Source: Enemella evansiae (GTDB lineage Bacteria; Actinomycetota; Actinomycetes; Propionibacteriales; Propionibacteriaceae). Taken from it: a stretch of DNA of 38,765 nt. This document shows positions 22,555-31,197 of this stretch, one piece after another. The stretch covers positions 1-38,765 of the forward strand of contig NZ_NMVP01000017.1 of assembly GCF_002250705.1 (NCBI RefSeq), in the 5' to 3' direction. The first letter of the stretch is position 1. Each line of letters begins with the position of its first letter. Made by a program: the position numbers and the translations under genes. Below the pieces are notes generated by a model that ran no database searches, was not told the origin of the DNA, and was given only the letters and a program-made list of their open reading frames with translations.

Positions 22555-23430
22555 TCAGCTCACCACCCGCAGACCTCCGCCCAGCCGGCCAGTGGTGATC
22601 AGCGATCCGAGTTCGCCGAGCTTGCGGCGGGCATCGTCATCGGCCGGTTGGAAGACGGTGAGTTTGAGCCGACGATGCTCCTGCACCACCAGGCTGAGCG
22701 CGCGATAGGTGACCTCGCCGACGTGGACGGAGCGGATCGTCTTGGTGCCGGTGGCCTCGCGCAGCACATCACCGGATTCCCACAGCTCGGTGAAGCCGTC
22801 GCAGCCGTGCAACCGGTCCAGCAGCGCCGGCCAGCGCGGATCGTTCATCGTCTCGGAATAGGAGGCGCGCAGCTTGGCCACCGAGACCGCCCGGTGCCGC
22901 TCGAACTCCCGATAGCCCTCGCGCCAACCCGGTTCGGTGAACGTCAGCAGGGTGCAGTTCAACGACTCCCGGGGCAACCGATCGGTGTCATCGATCATGA
23001 AGCGCCAGGTCTGGTTCCAGGCCACCGCATAGGTCAGGTTGTCGGTGACGACCACGGGTGTGGGCCACAGGTTGTCGATCAGGGTGTGCACCCGCTCGTC
23101 GACCTCGTTGAGCCCCGGGGTGAGCGCCCGATCGGGGTAGCCGCCGAGCTGGAAGAGGTGGGCCCGCTCGTCGGCATTGAGCAGCAACGCATCGGCCAGC
23201 GAACCGAGCACCTGTTCCGAGGCGTGCACATCGCGACCCTGTTCCAGCCACGTGTACCAGGTGGTGCCGACATTGGCGAGCACCGCGACCTCCTCGCGGC
23301 GCAACCCCGGCACCCGGCGCCGCGGGCCGCCCGGGAGATCGACCTCGGCCGGGGTGAGCCGGTCGCGGCGGCTGCGCAGGAACCGCCCGAGCTCGGTGCT
23401 GCGCTGATCGTCGGTCCGGCGGTCATCCAT
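22555..23430 (-). CDS. XRE-family regulator with MmyB-like ligand-binding domain
   Basis: A 291-residue repressor-like protein. An N-terminal helix-turn-helix covers about 12-85 (LGRFLRSRRDRLTPAEV, VPGLRREEVAVLANVGTTWY, TWLEQGRDVHASEQVL). The C-terminal MmyB-like domain covers about 110-275 (WNQTWRFMIDDTDRLPRESL), a PAS-like pocket reported to bind small lipophilic ligands. It is divergently arranged with an MFS exporter gene. Regulators of this type often control the neighbouring oxidoreductase or exporter, so the exporter is a likely target. Confidence 0.9.
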   Translation of the reverse strand: MDDRRTDDQRSTELGRFLRSRRDRLTPAEVDLPGGPRRRVPGLRREEVAVLANVGTTWYTWLEQGRDVHASEQVLGSLADALLLNADERAHLFQLGGYPDRALTPGLNEVDERVHTLIDNLWPTPVVVTDNLTYAVAWNQTWRFMIDDTDRLPRESLNCTLLTFTEPGWREGYREFERHRAVSVAKLRASYSETMNDPRWPALLDRLHGCDGFTELWESGDVLREATGTKTIRSVHVGEVTYRALSLVVQEHRRLKLTVFQPADDDARRKLGELGSLITTGRLGGGLRVVS

Positions 23431-23542
23431 GCGCCCATTCTCCGCCGATCACCACCCGGCTGGAAGGCCTCAGGCTGGTGGTGCCGGTACCAGCATGGGG
23501 ACCGTCTTCCTGGCTCCGGTGATCGGGGTGAGAGTGGGTGTC

Positions 23543-24940
23543 ATGTCTCGCGTCCTCTCGGTCTGGCCGTTGTACGCCGCAGCGTTCCTGGCCACCTTCC
23601 AGCTGTCGCTGGCCAACATCTCGGTACCCGACATCCGGCACAGCCTGGGTACCGGGCCGGCCGGGCTCTCCCTGGTGGTCGGCGCCTTCACCGCCGCCTT
23701 CGCCGCCGGGCTGGTCACCGCCGGTCATCTCGGTGACCGGCTGGGGCGGCGCAGGCTGTTCCGGATCGGGCTGGCCGGGGTGGTGCTGGCGACCGTGGCC
23801 GCGGCGGTGGCGCCCGGGATCGGCCTGCTGCTGGTCGCGCGGGCGGCGCAGGGGTTGGCGAGCGCGGTGATGATGCCGCAGATCCTGGCCACCATCCAGG
23901 CGATGCTGACCGGTGCCGACCGGGCGCTCGCGGTCGCGGTCTTCTCGGCGGCCAGCGGGGTCGGGACGGTGGCCGGGCAGCTGGTCGGCGGCGCGGTGAT
24001 CGTCGTACTCCCGGCCGGTTTCGGATGGCGGGGTGCGCTGCTCACCGGTGCGGTGGTGGCCGCTGCGGCGTACCTCGGGGGAGCGAAGCTGCCCGACACC
24101 CGCTCCGCGCACCCGGCCCGCATCGATCCGGTCGGTTCGATGCTGCTCGCCGCCGCGCTGCTGGTGCTGGTGGTGGCGCTCTCGCTCGGCCCGACGGCCG
24201 GTTGGGCGGTGTGGGATCTGGGTCTGCTCGGGCTCGCCGTGGTGCTGCTGATCGCGCTGATCCTGCATCAGCGGTGGGCCGCGCGGACCGACCGGCCCGC
24301 GGTGCTGCCGGCCGCGGTGCTGGCCCTGCCACCGGTGTGGATCGGGATGACGATGGCCCTGGTCTTCTTCTCCGGTTTCGGTGCCTTCATGTATGACTTC
24401 GCCCTGTTCACCCAGGGATCGCTCGGGTTGAACGCGTTCGGGTCGGGCCTGGCGACCGGGCTGTTCGCGCTCGCCTTCGTCACCGGGTCGATCACCTCGA
24501 CCCGGATGATCGCCCGCTTCGGCGGCCGCACGATGGTGATCGGTGCGGTGCTGCAGGGGCTCTCGCTGATCGCGGTCGGGCTGGTCTCCTGGGCGCGGGT
24601 GTCCGGTTGGGTGTGGTGGTTCCAGCTGATCGGGGTGGTGCTCGGATTCGCGCAGTCGTGGATGTTCGCGCCGCTGGTCGGTGCGGTGATGCAGGCGGTA
24701 CCGGATCGGGTGGCGGGACTCACCGGTGGCCTGATCGCGACCGCCCAGCAGGCCGCCCTCGGGCTCGGGGTGGCCGTCTTCGGCGGGTTGTACGCCCAAC
24801 TGGGTCCGGTGCTCGGTGAGTCGCGCGCGTTCGGCGCGGTGGCCTTCATCCAGGTCGGCCTGGCGGTCGTCTTCGGCGCCCTGGCGGTACGCCTGCTCGG
24901 CGCGCAGAACCGGGTGGTGGCCGCCACGATCATCGAGTAG
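23543..24940 (+). CDS. MFS drug-exporter-like transporter (DHA2 type)
   Basis: A 465-residue permease with 12-14 helices. Marks are AAFLATFQLSLANISVPDIR in helix 1, GHLGDRLGRRRLFRIG as motif A, and GVGTVAGQLVGGAVI, resembling antiporter motif C. The start is uncertain: ATG 23543 (MSRVLSVWPLYAA) gives a natural N-terminus, while the frame is open back to 23429 and includes ATG 23495. Divergent from the XRE/MmyB regulator, its probable controller. The last codons and TAG stop (24938-24940) lie within a copy of the interspersed repeat (TCATCGAGTAG), giving the ending ATIIE. Confidence 0.88.
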   Translation: MSRVLSVWPLYAAAFLATFQLSLANISVPDIRHSLGTGPAGLSLVVGAFTAAFAAGLVTAGHLGDRLGRRRLFRIGLAGVVLATVAAAVAPGIGLLLVARAAQGLASAVMMPQILATIQAMLTGADRALAVAVFSAASGVGTVAGQLVGGAVIVVLPAGFGWRGALLTGAVVAAAAYLGGAKLPDTRSAHPARIDPVGSMLLAAALLVLVVALSLGPTAGWAVWDLGLLGLAVVLLIALILHQRWAARTDRPAVLPAAVLALPPVWIGMTMALVFFSGFGAFMYDFALFTQGSLGLNAFGSGLATGLFALAFVTGSITSTRMIARFGGRTMVIGAVLQGLSLIAVGLVSWARVSGWVWWFQLIGVVLGFAQSWMFAPLVGAVMQAVPDRVAGLTGGLIATAQQAALGLGVAVFGGLYAQLGPVLGESRAFGAVAFIQVGLAVVFGALAVRLLGAQNRVVAATIIE

Positions 24941-25122
24941 CTCGCGCAGCGAAGCTGAGATTGACCGGTACGCCGGTTGAGCGAGCGAGGTACGAGCGAG
25001 TCGAGATGATGCCGCGTTCATCTCGACACGCCAGCCATTGCTCCGCTTCGCTGCGCATGGCTGGCTACTCGATGAACGTGCGGCGGTGCTTCGCTGCGCA
25101 TGGCTGGCTACTCGATGAACGT
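24930..25122. repeat. Cluster of REP-like repeats between the MFS and methyltransferase genes
   Basis: Starts with TCATCGAGTAG (24930-24940) and a hairpin GCTCGC-GCA-GCGAAGC (24940-24955). A TGAGCGAGCGAGG unit follows at 24978-25004. Next come TTCATCTCGACACG, the arms GCCAGCCAT (25030-25038) and ATGGCTGGC (25057-25065), and CTACTCGATGAACG. The last 35 bases of that unit (25045-25079) are repeated exactly at 25088-25122. The copy ends on the first base of the methyltransferase stop complement. Confidence 0.85.
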
Positions 25123-25775
25123 CAGGAATCCTTGCGCAGCAGGAGAAATGCCTGCGGGTCGGGTTCGTTGCCGACGGGGGCGCGGCGCAGGCGGGCCAAC
25201 TCCGTCGTACCGGGCCAGGCGGCGGCGACCTCGTCCAGGGTGTGCCGCCAGCGGCTCAGTGTGACCTGATGACCGAGGTCGCGATAGAACGCCGACAGGT
25301 CCTTCTCGCCCTCACCCTCCTGGAAGCCGATCAGCAGCGCACCACCCGGTGTGAGCACCCGCAGCACCTCGGCGACGGCCGGCCCCCATTGCGACAGCGG
25401 GGTGTGGATCATCGAATACCAGAGCAGCACCCCGTCGAACGCCGCATCGCCGAACGGCAGGTCGGCCAGCGGGGCCACCTCGATGGTCAACTCCGGATGC
25501 ACCCGGCGGGCGTGCTCCACCATCCCCGGCGAGATGTCACAACCGGTGACCTGGGAACCGCGGGCACTCAGCTCGGCGATCATCCGGCCGGTACCGCAAC
25601 CGGCGTCCAGCACCCGCTGCGGCTCCGGCACCACGCTGGTGAACGCACCGATCATCGCCAGCTCCAGCGGCTGCTCGGCGCGGGTGTCCGGCAGCAACCG
25701 GGCATAGTCGTCGGCGAGCTGGTCGTAGGCGCGGGCAGCGGTCGTTCCGGGGTCCTGGGGTTCCATTCGCGGCAC
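25122..25775 (-). CDS. Class I SAM-dependent methyltransferase
   Basis: A 217-residue methyltransferase with the SAM-binding core RVLDAGCGTGRMIAEL (motif I), VTGCDISPGMVEHARR (motif II), LPFGDAAFDGVLLWYSMIHT and VLRVLTPGGALLIGF. This is the UbiE/methyltransferase-11 type; the substrate cannot be read from sequence. The start may be GTG 25775 or ATG 25766 (MEPQDPGT). The gene is separate from its neighbours, divergent from the MFS gene at 25817 by 41 bases. Its stop touches the end of the repeat cluster on the 3' side. Confidence 0.88.
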   Translation of the reverse strand: MPRMEPQDPGTTAARAYDQLADDYARLLPDTRAEQPLELAMIGAFTSVVPEPQRVLDAGCGTGRMIAELSARGSQVTGCDISPGMVEHARRVHPELTIEVAPLADLPFGDAAFDGVLLWYSMIHTPLSQWGPAVAEVLRVLTPGGALLIGFQEGEGEKDLSAFYRDLGHQVTLSRWRHTLDEVAAAWPGTTELARLRRAPVGNEPDPQAFLLLRKDS

Positions 25776-25816
25776 GCTACCGAAGGCGAACGGGGCCGCC
25801 CGTTAGGCTGCGCCGG

Positions 25817-27070
25817 GTGAGCGCAGACCAGGTGCAACCCGCGGGCCGCCGATCCGCCTGGCGCGGCGTCGTCGGCTTCGGACTGGTCAGCCTGGCCGCG
25901 GACATGGTCTACGAGGGCGGTCGGTCGATCTATGGTCCGCTGCTCGCCACCCTCGGCGCCAGCGCAGCGATCACCGGTCTGGTCACCGGCGCCGGTGAGG
26001 CGATGGCCCTGGTGCTGCGGGTCGTCTCCGGGCCGCTCGCCGATCGCACCGGCCGCTACTGGGCGCTCACCCTGCTCGGTTACGGGCTGACCGCCATCTG
26101 CGTACCGCTGCTCGCGATCACCCCACTCATCGGCGCCGCCGGACTGCTGCTCGCGATCCTGCTGATCCTCGCCGAACGCGCGGGCAAGGCCGTCCGCAGC
26201 CCCGCCAAGAGCGCCCTGCTCGCCGAGGCCGCCACCCGGGTCGGCAGCGGCCGCGGATTCGGCGTGCACAAGGCCCTCGACCAGATCGGCGCCTTCGCCG
26301 GACCGCTGCTGGTCGCCGCCCTGTTGGCGGCCACCGGCACCCTCACCCCGGCGCTCGCCGCCCTGGTCATCCCCGGTGCGATCGCGATGGGATTGCTGCT
26401 CTGGTTGCGATCCCGGACACCCCAACCCGTCCGTGACAACCAGCCGCACGGCAGCTGGTGGCAGGACACCATCGGCAGCAATCTCGGCCGGCGGTTCTGG
26501 CTCTTCGCCCTGGCCGCCGCCTCCGCCACCGCCGGCCTGGTCACCTTCGGGATGATCGGCTTCCACCTCAGCAGCACCGGGTTGCTGCCGCTGGCCGCGA
26601 TCCCGCTGGCGTACGCCGGGGGTCAGCTGGTCGCCGCGCTGGCCGCCCTGGTGACCGGGCTGGGGTACGACCGGGTCGGCGGCCGGGTGCTCTACGCGCT
26701 GCCGCTGCTGGTCCTGCTGGTACCGGTCTTCGCGTTCACCCGCTCGGTCTGGGCGGTGCTGCTCGGGATCGCCTGCTGGGGCGCGGCCAACGGTGTCCAG
26801 GACTCCACCATCAAGGCCGTCGTCGCCGACCTGACCCCGCGCGGCCGCCGCGCCACGGCGTACGGCGTCTTCGCCGCGGTCCAGGGTGCCGCGGCCGTGC
26901 TCGGCGGCGGACTGGCCGGTCTGCTCTACGAACGCTCGATCCCCGCCCTGATAGCAGTGGTCGCCGGATTGCAGGTGATCACCGTGGTCCTGCTGCTGAT
27001 CACCGGCCGCAGTTCACCCACTCGTCCCCCGACCGTCACCGACACCTCACCGAAGCGGCCCGGCGGGTGA
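25817..27070 (+). CDS. MFS transporter, probable exporter
   Basis: A 417-residue twelve-helix permease. Marks are GFGLVSLAADMVYEGGRSIY in helix 1, VVSGPLADRTGRYWALTLLG as motif A, and ERAGKAVRSPAKSALLAEAA in the helix 4-5 region. That stretch, together with VHKALDQIGAFAGPLL, is shared by a group of uncharacterised bacterial MFS proteins annotated as drug exporters. The start is GTG 25817. Its substrate is unknown. The 5'-nucleotidase gene starts 16 bases after its stop and may be co-transcribed. Confidence 0.87.
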   Translation: MSADQVQPAGRRSAWRGVVGFGLVSLAADMVYEGGRSIYGPLLATLGASAAITGLVTGAGEAMALVLRVVSGPLADRTGRYWALTLLGYGLTAICVPLLAITPLIGAAGLLLAILLILAERAGKAVRSPAKSALLAEAATRVGSGRGFGVHKALDQIGAFAGPLLVAALLAATGTLTPALAALVIPGAIAMGLLLWLRSRTPQPVRDNQPHGSWWQDTIGSNLGRRFWLFALAAASATAGLVTFGMIGFHLSSTGLLPLAAIPLAYAGGQLVAALAALVTGLGYDRVGGRVLYALPLLVLLVPVFAFTRSVWAVLLGIACWGAANGVQDSTIKAVVADLTPRGRRATAYGVFAAVQGAAAVLGGGLAGLLYERSIPALIAVVAGLQVITVVLLLITGRSSPTRPPTVTDTSPKRPGG

Positions 27071-27086
27071 CGATAACGTCTCCCGC

Positions 27087-28937
27087 ATGAGCGAAACCCA
27101 GTCGAGCAACACCATCAGCCGGCGTGGCATCCTCACCGCCGCGGTCGTCGGCGGCGCCGGCCTCGCGCTCGGCGATGCCCCGGCGTACGCCGCCCAGCCC
27201 GGCCGGCCCGGCCCCGGCCGGGGGAACGCGCTGCGGCTGACCGTGCTCGGCACCACCGACCTGCACGGCAACGTCTACAACTGGGACTACTTCAAGAACG
27301 CCGAATACGACGACGCCGTGCACAACGACATCGGCATCGCCAAGGCGGCCACCCTGATCAAGGCGATGCGCACCGAACGCGGTGCGGACACCTGCATCAC
27401 CCTCGATGCCGGTGACACCATCCAGGGCACCCCGCTGGCCTACTACTACGCCAAGATCGACCCGATCACCAACGGGCCCATCCATCCGATGGCCGCGGCG
27501 ATGAACGCCGTCGGCTACGACGCGGCCGCGCTCGGCAACCACGAGTTCAACTACGGCCTGGACATCCTGCGCACCTTCGAGCGCCAGCTCGAGCATCCGC
27601 TGCTCGGCGCCAATGCCGTCGACTGGAGCACCGGCGAACCCGTCTTCCCGCCCTATGTGCTGAAGCGGATCAACGTGCCCGGTGCCAAGCCGGTCACCGT
27701 CGGCATCCTCGGTCTGGTCACCCCCGGGGTCGCGATCTGGGACAAGGCTGTCGTGGAAGGGAAGATCCGCTTCCCCGGACTCGTCGAGCAGGCGAAGAAG
27801 TACGTACCGAAGATGAAGGCCGAGGGCGCCGACGTGGTGCTCGTCTCGGCCCACTCGGGTGCCGACACCTCATCCTCCTACGGCGACGCGCTGCCCTATC
27901 CGGAGAACGCCGCCAGCCTGATCGCCGAACAGGTGCCCGACATCGACGCGATCCTGGTCGGCCATGCGCACAAGGAGATCCCGCAGCGCTATGTCACGAA
28001 CAAGGCCACCGGTCGGCAGGTGCTGTTGTCCGAGCCGAGCTACTGGGGCATGCGGGTCACCGTGATGGATCTCAACCTGGTCAAGGAACGCGGCCAGTGG
28101 CGGGTCGACACCGCGACCGCGACCCTGCTGAACTCCAACACCGCGCCCGAGGACCCGCAGGTGGCCGCCGCGCTGCGCAGCCAGCACCGGCAGGTCCTCG
28201 ACTACGTCAACGGGGTGATCGGCACCTGCACCCAGGCGATGAGCGCGGCCACCTCACGCTATGAGGACACCGCCGCGATGGACTTCATCAACCTGGTCCA
28301 GGCCCAGTCGGTGAAGGCGGCCCTGGCCGGCACCCAGTACGCCGACACCCCGGTGCTGTCGATCGCCGCGCCGTTCAACAAGAACGCCGCGATCCCGGCC
28401 GGTGAGGTGACGGTACGCGATGTGGCCGGGCTCTACATCTACGACAACACGCTGCTCGGCATCGCATTCACCGGCGCCCAGGTGAAGGCCTACCTGGAGA
28501 AGTCCGCCGAATACTTCAAGCAGGTACCCGGTCCGGGGACCTATCCGGCGGATGCGGTCACCAACGCGACCACCCCGACCGCGCCGAACGGTACGCCGGA
28601 CTACAACTACGACATCATGGGCGGCCCGGACGCCGAGCTCACCTACGACATCGACCTCGCCGCACCGGTGGGTTCGCGGCTCAAGAACCTGGCCTACGCC
28701 GGCGCCCCGGTCACCGACGCGCAGCAGTTCGTTGTCGCGATCAACAACTACCGCCAGTCCGGCGGCGGCAGCTTCCCCGGGGTGACCACCGCCCCGGTGG
28801 TGGACAACCGGCAGCAGGAGATCCGGCAACTGCTGATCGACTGGGTGACTGCGAACAAGACCATCGATCCGCCCAGCTTCTTCAAGCAGAGTTGGAAACT
28901 CACTGCTGGGGGTACGCCGCTGACGATCACCGGCTGA
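27087..28937 (+). CDS. Tat-exported bifunctional 2',3'-cyclic nucleotidase / 5'-nucleotidase
   Basis: A 616-residue secreted metallophosphatase that removes phosphate from nucleotides outside the membrane. A twin-arginine signal (ISRRGILTAAVVGGAGLAL) occupies residues 1-36. The metallophosphoesterase motifs follow in order: GTTDLHGN, DAGDTIQGTP, ALGNHEFNYG, VLVSAHSGAD and VGHAHKEIP. The 5'-nucleotidase C-terminal domain follows (TPVLSIAAPFNKNAAIPAGE, LYIYDNTLLGIAFTGAQVK), completing the adenine-binding side. Complete and typical in length. Likely role: scavenging phosphate and nucleosides. Repeat DNA and then nagB follow. Confidence 0.93.
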   Translation: MSETQSSNTISRRGILTAAVVGGAGLALGDAPAYAAQPGRPGPGRGNALRLTVLGTTDLHGNVYNWDYFKNAEYDDAVHNDIGIAKAATLIKAMRTERGADTCITLDAGDTIQGTPLAYYYAKIDPITNGPIHPMAAAMNAVGYDAAALGNHEFNYGLDILRTFERQLEHPLLGANAVDWSTGEPVFPPYVLKRINVPGAKPVTVGILGLVTPGVAIWDKAVVEGKIRFPGLVEQAKKYVPKMKAEGADVVLVSAHSGADTSSSYGDALPYPENAASLIAEQVPDIDAILVGHAHKEIPQRYVTNKATGRQVLLSEPSYWGMRVTVMDLNLVKERGQWRVDTATATLLNSNTAPEDPQVAAALRSQHRQVLDYVNGVIGTCTQAMSAATSRYEDTAAMDFINLVQAQSVKAALAGTQYADTPVLSIAAPFNKNAAIPAGEVTVRDVAGLYIYDNTLLGIAFTGAQVKAYLEKSAEYFKQVPGPGTYPADAVTNATTPTAPNGTPDYNYDIMGGPDAELTYDIDLAAPVGSRLKNLAYAGAPVTDAQQFVVAINNYRQSGGGSFPGVTTAPVVDNRQQEIRQLLIDWVTANKTIDPPSFFKQSWKLTAGGTPLTITG

Positions 28938-28950
28938 GGGGATCCTCTCG

Positions 28951-29027
28951 ACACGCTCGCTGCGCGAGCTGCTCGAGGATCGTGGGGGACACGCTCGCTG
29001 CGCGAGCTACTCGAGGATCGTGGGGGA
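28951..29027. repeat. Tandem REP-like repeat upstream of nagB (copy G)
   Basis: A 39-base unit starting ACACGCTCGCTGCGCGAGCT occurs twice (28951-28989 and 28989-29027, period 38) with one difference, G or A at 28971/29009. Each unit holds the hairpin GCTCGC-TGC-GCGAGC. That is the reverse complement of the short hairpin in the other copies. CTCTCGACACG just before is a family end. The second unit ends 48 bases before nagB. Confidence 0.85.
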
Positions 29028-29074
29028 AGTGGGCACCCGATAGGGTCGGGTCGAGACGCAACGAAGGGGTGTTC

Positions 29075-29860
29075 ATGGAGGTCATCGTCAGCGACTCGGC
29101 ACAGGAGTCGGCACGACTCGCGGCGGATGCCATCAGCGCGCTCTACCGGGACAAGCCGGCGGCGGTACTCGGTGTCGCCACCGGATCCAGCCCGGTCGAG
29201 GTGTACGCCGAACTGGGCCGCCGGGTCGATGCGGGTGAGCTGACGATGGCCGACGGCCAGGCGTTCATGCTGGATGAATACGTCGGCCTGCCGGCCGATC
29301 ATCCGCAGCGCTACCGCAACGTCATCGACCGCGATTTCTCCGCCCGGGTTGATCTTCCGGCCGATCGGGTGCACGGCCCGGACGGCATGGCGAGCGACGT
29401 GGTGGCCGCCTGCGCGGCGTACGAGGACCAGATCCGAGCTGCCGGCGGGGTCGACCTGCAGATCCTCGGGATCGGCACCGATGGGCACATCGCCTTCAAC
29501 GAGCCCGGTTCCTCGCTGGCGTCGCGGACCCGGATCAAGACCCTCACCCCGCAGACCCGCGCCGACAACGCCCGCTTCTTCGACGACGATGTGGACGCGG
29601 TCCCCCGGCACTGCCTGACCCAGGGCGTCGGCACGATCATGGATGCCAAGCACATCGTGCTGCTGGCCAACGGCAAGGCCAAGGCCGAGGCGGTGCACCA
29701 TGTCGTCGAGGGTCCGGTCACCGCGATGTGGCCGGGTTCGGTGCTGCAGTTCCATCCGCATGTCACCGTCTTCGTCGACCATGCCGCGGCCTCCCGGTTG
29801 CAGCTGGCCTCGTACTACGTCCAGACCGCGCAGGACAAGCCGGACTGGCAGGGTTTCTGA
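29075..29860 (+). CDS. nagB: Glucosamine-6-phosphate deaminase
   Basis: Converts glucosamine 6-phosphate to fructose 6-phosphate and ammonia, sending amino sugars into glycolysis. The 261 residues match NagB: GVATGSSPVEVY binds phosphate. MLDEYVGL contains the catalytic D67, and GIGTDGHIAFNEPGSS contains D136, H138 and E143. ATG 29075 follows GAAGGGG; the frame is open upstream through the repeat but without homology. It ends 16 bases before the fuconate dehydratase gene and so appears to be the first gene of the fucose operon. No nagA or transporter is adjacent. Confidence 0.95.
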   Translation: MEVIVSDSAQESARLAADAISALYRDKPAAVLGVATGSSPVEVYAELGRRVDAGELTMADGQAFMLDEYVGLPADHPQRYRNVIDRDFSARVDLPADRVHGPDGMASDVVAACAAYEDQIRAAGGVDLQILGIGTDGHIAFNEPGSSLASRTRIKTLTPQTRADNARFFDDDVDAVPRHCLTQGVGTIMDAKHIVLLANGKAKAEAVHHVVEGPVTAMWPGSVLQFHPHVTVFVDHAAASRLQLASYYVQTAQDKPDWQGF

Positions 29861-29876
29861 CCAGATAGGAGAAGTT

Positions 29877-31196
29877 GTGCCTCGCATCACCGGGATCGAG
29901 CTGTCCGACGTCCGATTTCCCACCTCGGTGGAGAAAGACGGATCCGATGCGATGAACAAGGACGCCGACTATTCCGCGGCATACCTGCGGCTGGTGACCG
30001 ACGACCCCGCGCTCTATGGCTGCGGTTTCACCTTCACCACCGGGCGCGGCAACGACATCTGCCTGATGGCGATCAAGGAGTACGCCGAGCGGTTGGTCGG
30101 CCGGGAGGCCAGCGAGGTGTACGCCCGACCGGGCGTGGTCTATCGGGAACTCCAGGGTGACGCGCAGCTGCGCTGGCTGGGCCCGGAGAAGGGTGTGGTG
30201 CAGCTCGCCGTCGCCGCGGTGCTGAACGCGGTCTGGGACCTGGCCGCCCGCGCGGCCGGCGTACCGCTGTGGCAATTGGTCAGCGAACTCTCCCCCGAGG
30301 AACTCGTCGACGCGATGGACCTGAGCTATCTGTCCGACGAGCTGACCGCCGACCAGGCGCTGGAGTTCTTCCGCACCGCACAGCAGGGCCGCGAGGAACG
30401 GCTCGCCGCGCTGCGCGAATCCGGTTACCCCTGTTACACCACCTCACCCGGCTGGCTCGGCTACAGCGACGAGAAGCTGGCGCGGCTCTGCCGGGAGGCG
30501 GTCGACGAGGGTTACCGGCACGTCAAGCTGAAGGTCGGTGCGGACCGCGCCGAGGACGAGCGGCGCCTGTGGATCGCCCGGGAGACGATCGGGCCGGACG
30601 TCTCGCTGATGATCGACGCGAACCAGGTGTGGGAGGTCGACCAGGCCGTCGACTGGGTGCGATCCCTTGCCGGCTTCGATCTGCTCTGGATCGAGGAACC
30701 GACCAGCCCCGACGATGTGCTCGGTCACCGCAGCATCAGGGAGCGGCTGGCACCGACCGGGATCGGCGTCGCCACCGGTGAGCACGGGATGAACCGGGTG
30801 CTGTTCAAGCAGTTGCTGCAGGCCGAGGCGATCGACTTCTGCCAGATCGACTCCTGCCGGCTGGCCAGCGTCAACGAGATCCTGCCGGTGCTGGTGATGG
30901 CGGCCCGCCGCGGCGTACCGGTCTGCCCGCACGCCGGCGGGGTCGGCCTGTGCGAGCTGGTGAACCATCTGGTGATGATCGACCAGCTGATCGTGGCCGG
31001 TACCAGCGAGGGCCGGGTCGCCGAATTCGTCGATCATCTGCACGAGCACTTCGTCGATCCGTGCGTGGTGCGCGCTGGGGCGTACACCCTGCCGAGCGCA
31101 CCCGGCTACTCGGCGGAACTGAAGGCTGAGACACTGGCCGAGTTCAGCTATCCCGATGGCAGCTACTGGGCGCGGGCCCGGACTGCGGAGGTGTGA
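29877..31196 (+). CDS. L-fuconate dehydratase (enolase superfamily)
   Basis: Dehydrates L-fuconate to 2-keto-3-deoxy-L-fuconate with Mg2+. The 439 residues are normal for FucD. The start is GTG 29877, six bases after AGGAG; longer frames do not fit. Catalytic and metal residues follow the mandelate-racemase pattern: K217 and K219 in RHVKLKV, D247 in LMIDANQVW, E273 in WIEEPT, E302 in ATGEHG and H352 in CPHAGGVG. The N-terminus DVRFPTSVEKDGSDAMNKDADYSA is a FucD signature. Neighbours encode the FucU mutarotase, a lactonase and an aldose dehydrogenase, which supports L-fucose as the substrate. Confidence 0.93.
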   Translation: MPRITGIELSDVRFPTSVEKDGSDAMNKDADYSAAYLRLVTDDPALYGCGFTFTTGRGNDICLMAIKEYAERLVGREASEVYARPGVVYRELQGDAQLRWLGPEKGVVQLAVAAVLNAVWDLAARAAGVPLWQLVSELSPEELVDAMDLSYLSDELTADQALEFFRTAQQGREERLAALRESGYPCYTTSPGWLGYSDEKLARLCREAVDEGYRHVKLKVGADRAEDERRLWIARETIGPDVSLMIDANQVWEVDQAVDWVRSLAGFDLLWIEEPTSPDDVLGHRSIRERLAPTGIGVATGEHGMNRVLFKQLLQAEAIDFCQIDSCRLASVNEILPVLVMAARRGVPVCPHAGGVGLCELVNHLVMIDQLIVAGTSEGRVAEFVDHLHEHFVDPCVVRAGAYTLPSAPGYSAELKAETLAEFSYPDGSYWARARTAEV

Positions 31197-31197
31197 C

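Noticed and set aside
28951..29027. CRISPR-like array
   Set aside because: Only two units, directly abutting, with no spacers and no cas genes nearby. Likewise at 25045-25122 and 33372-33440.
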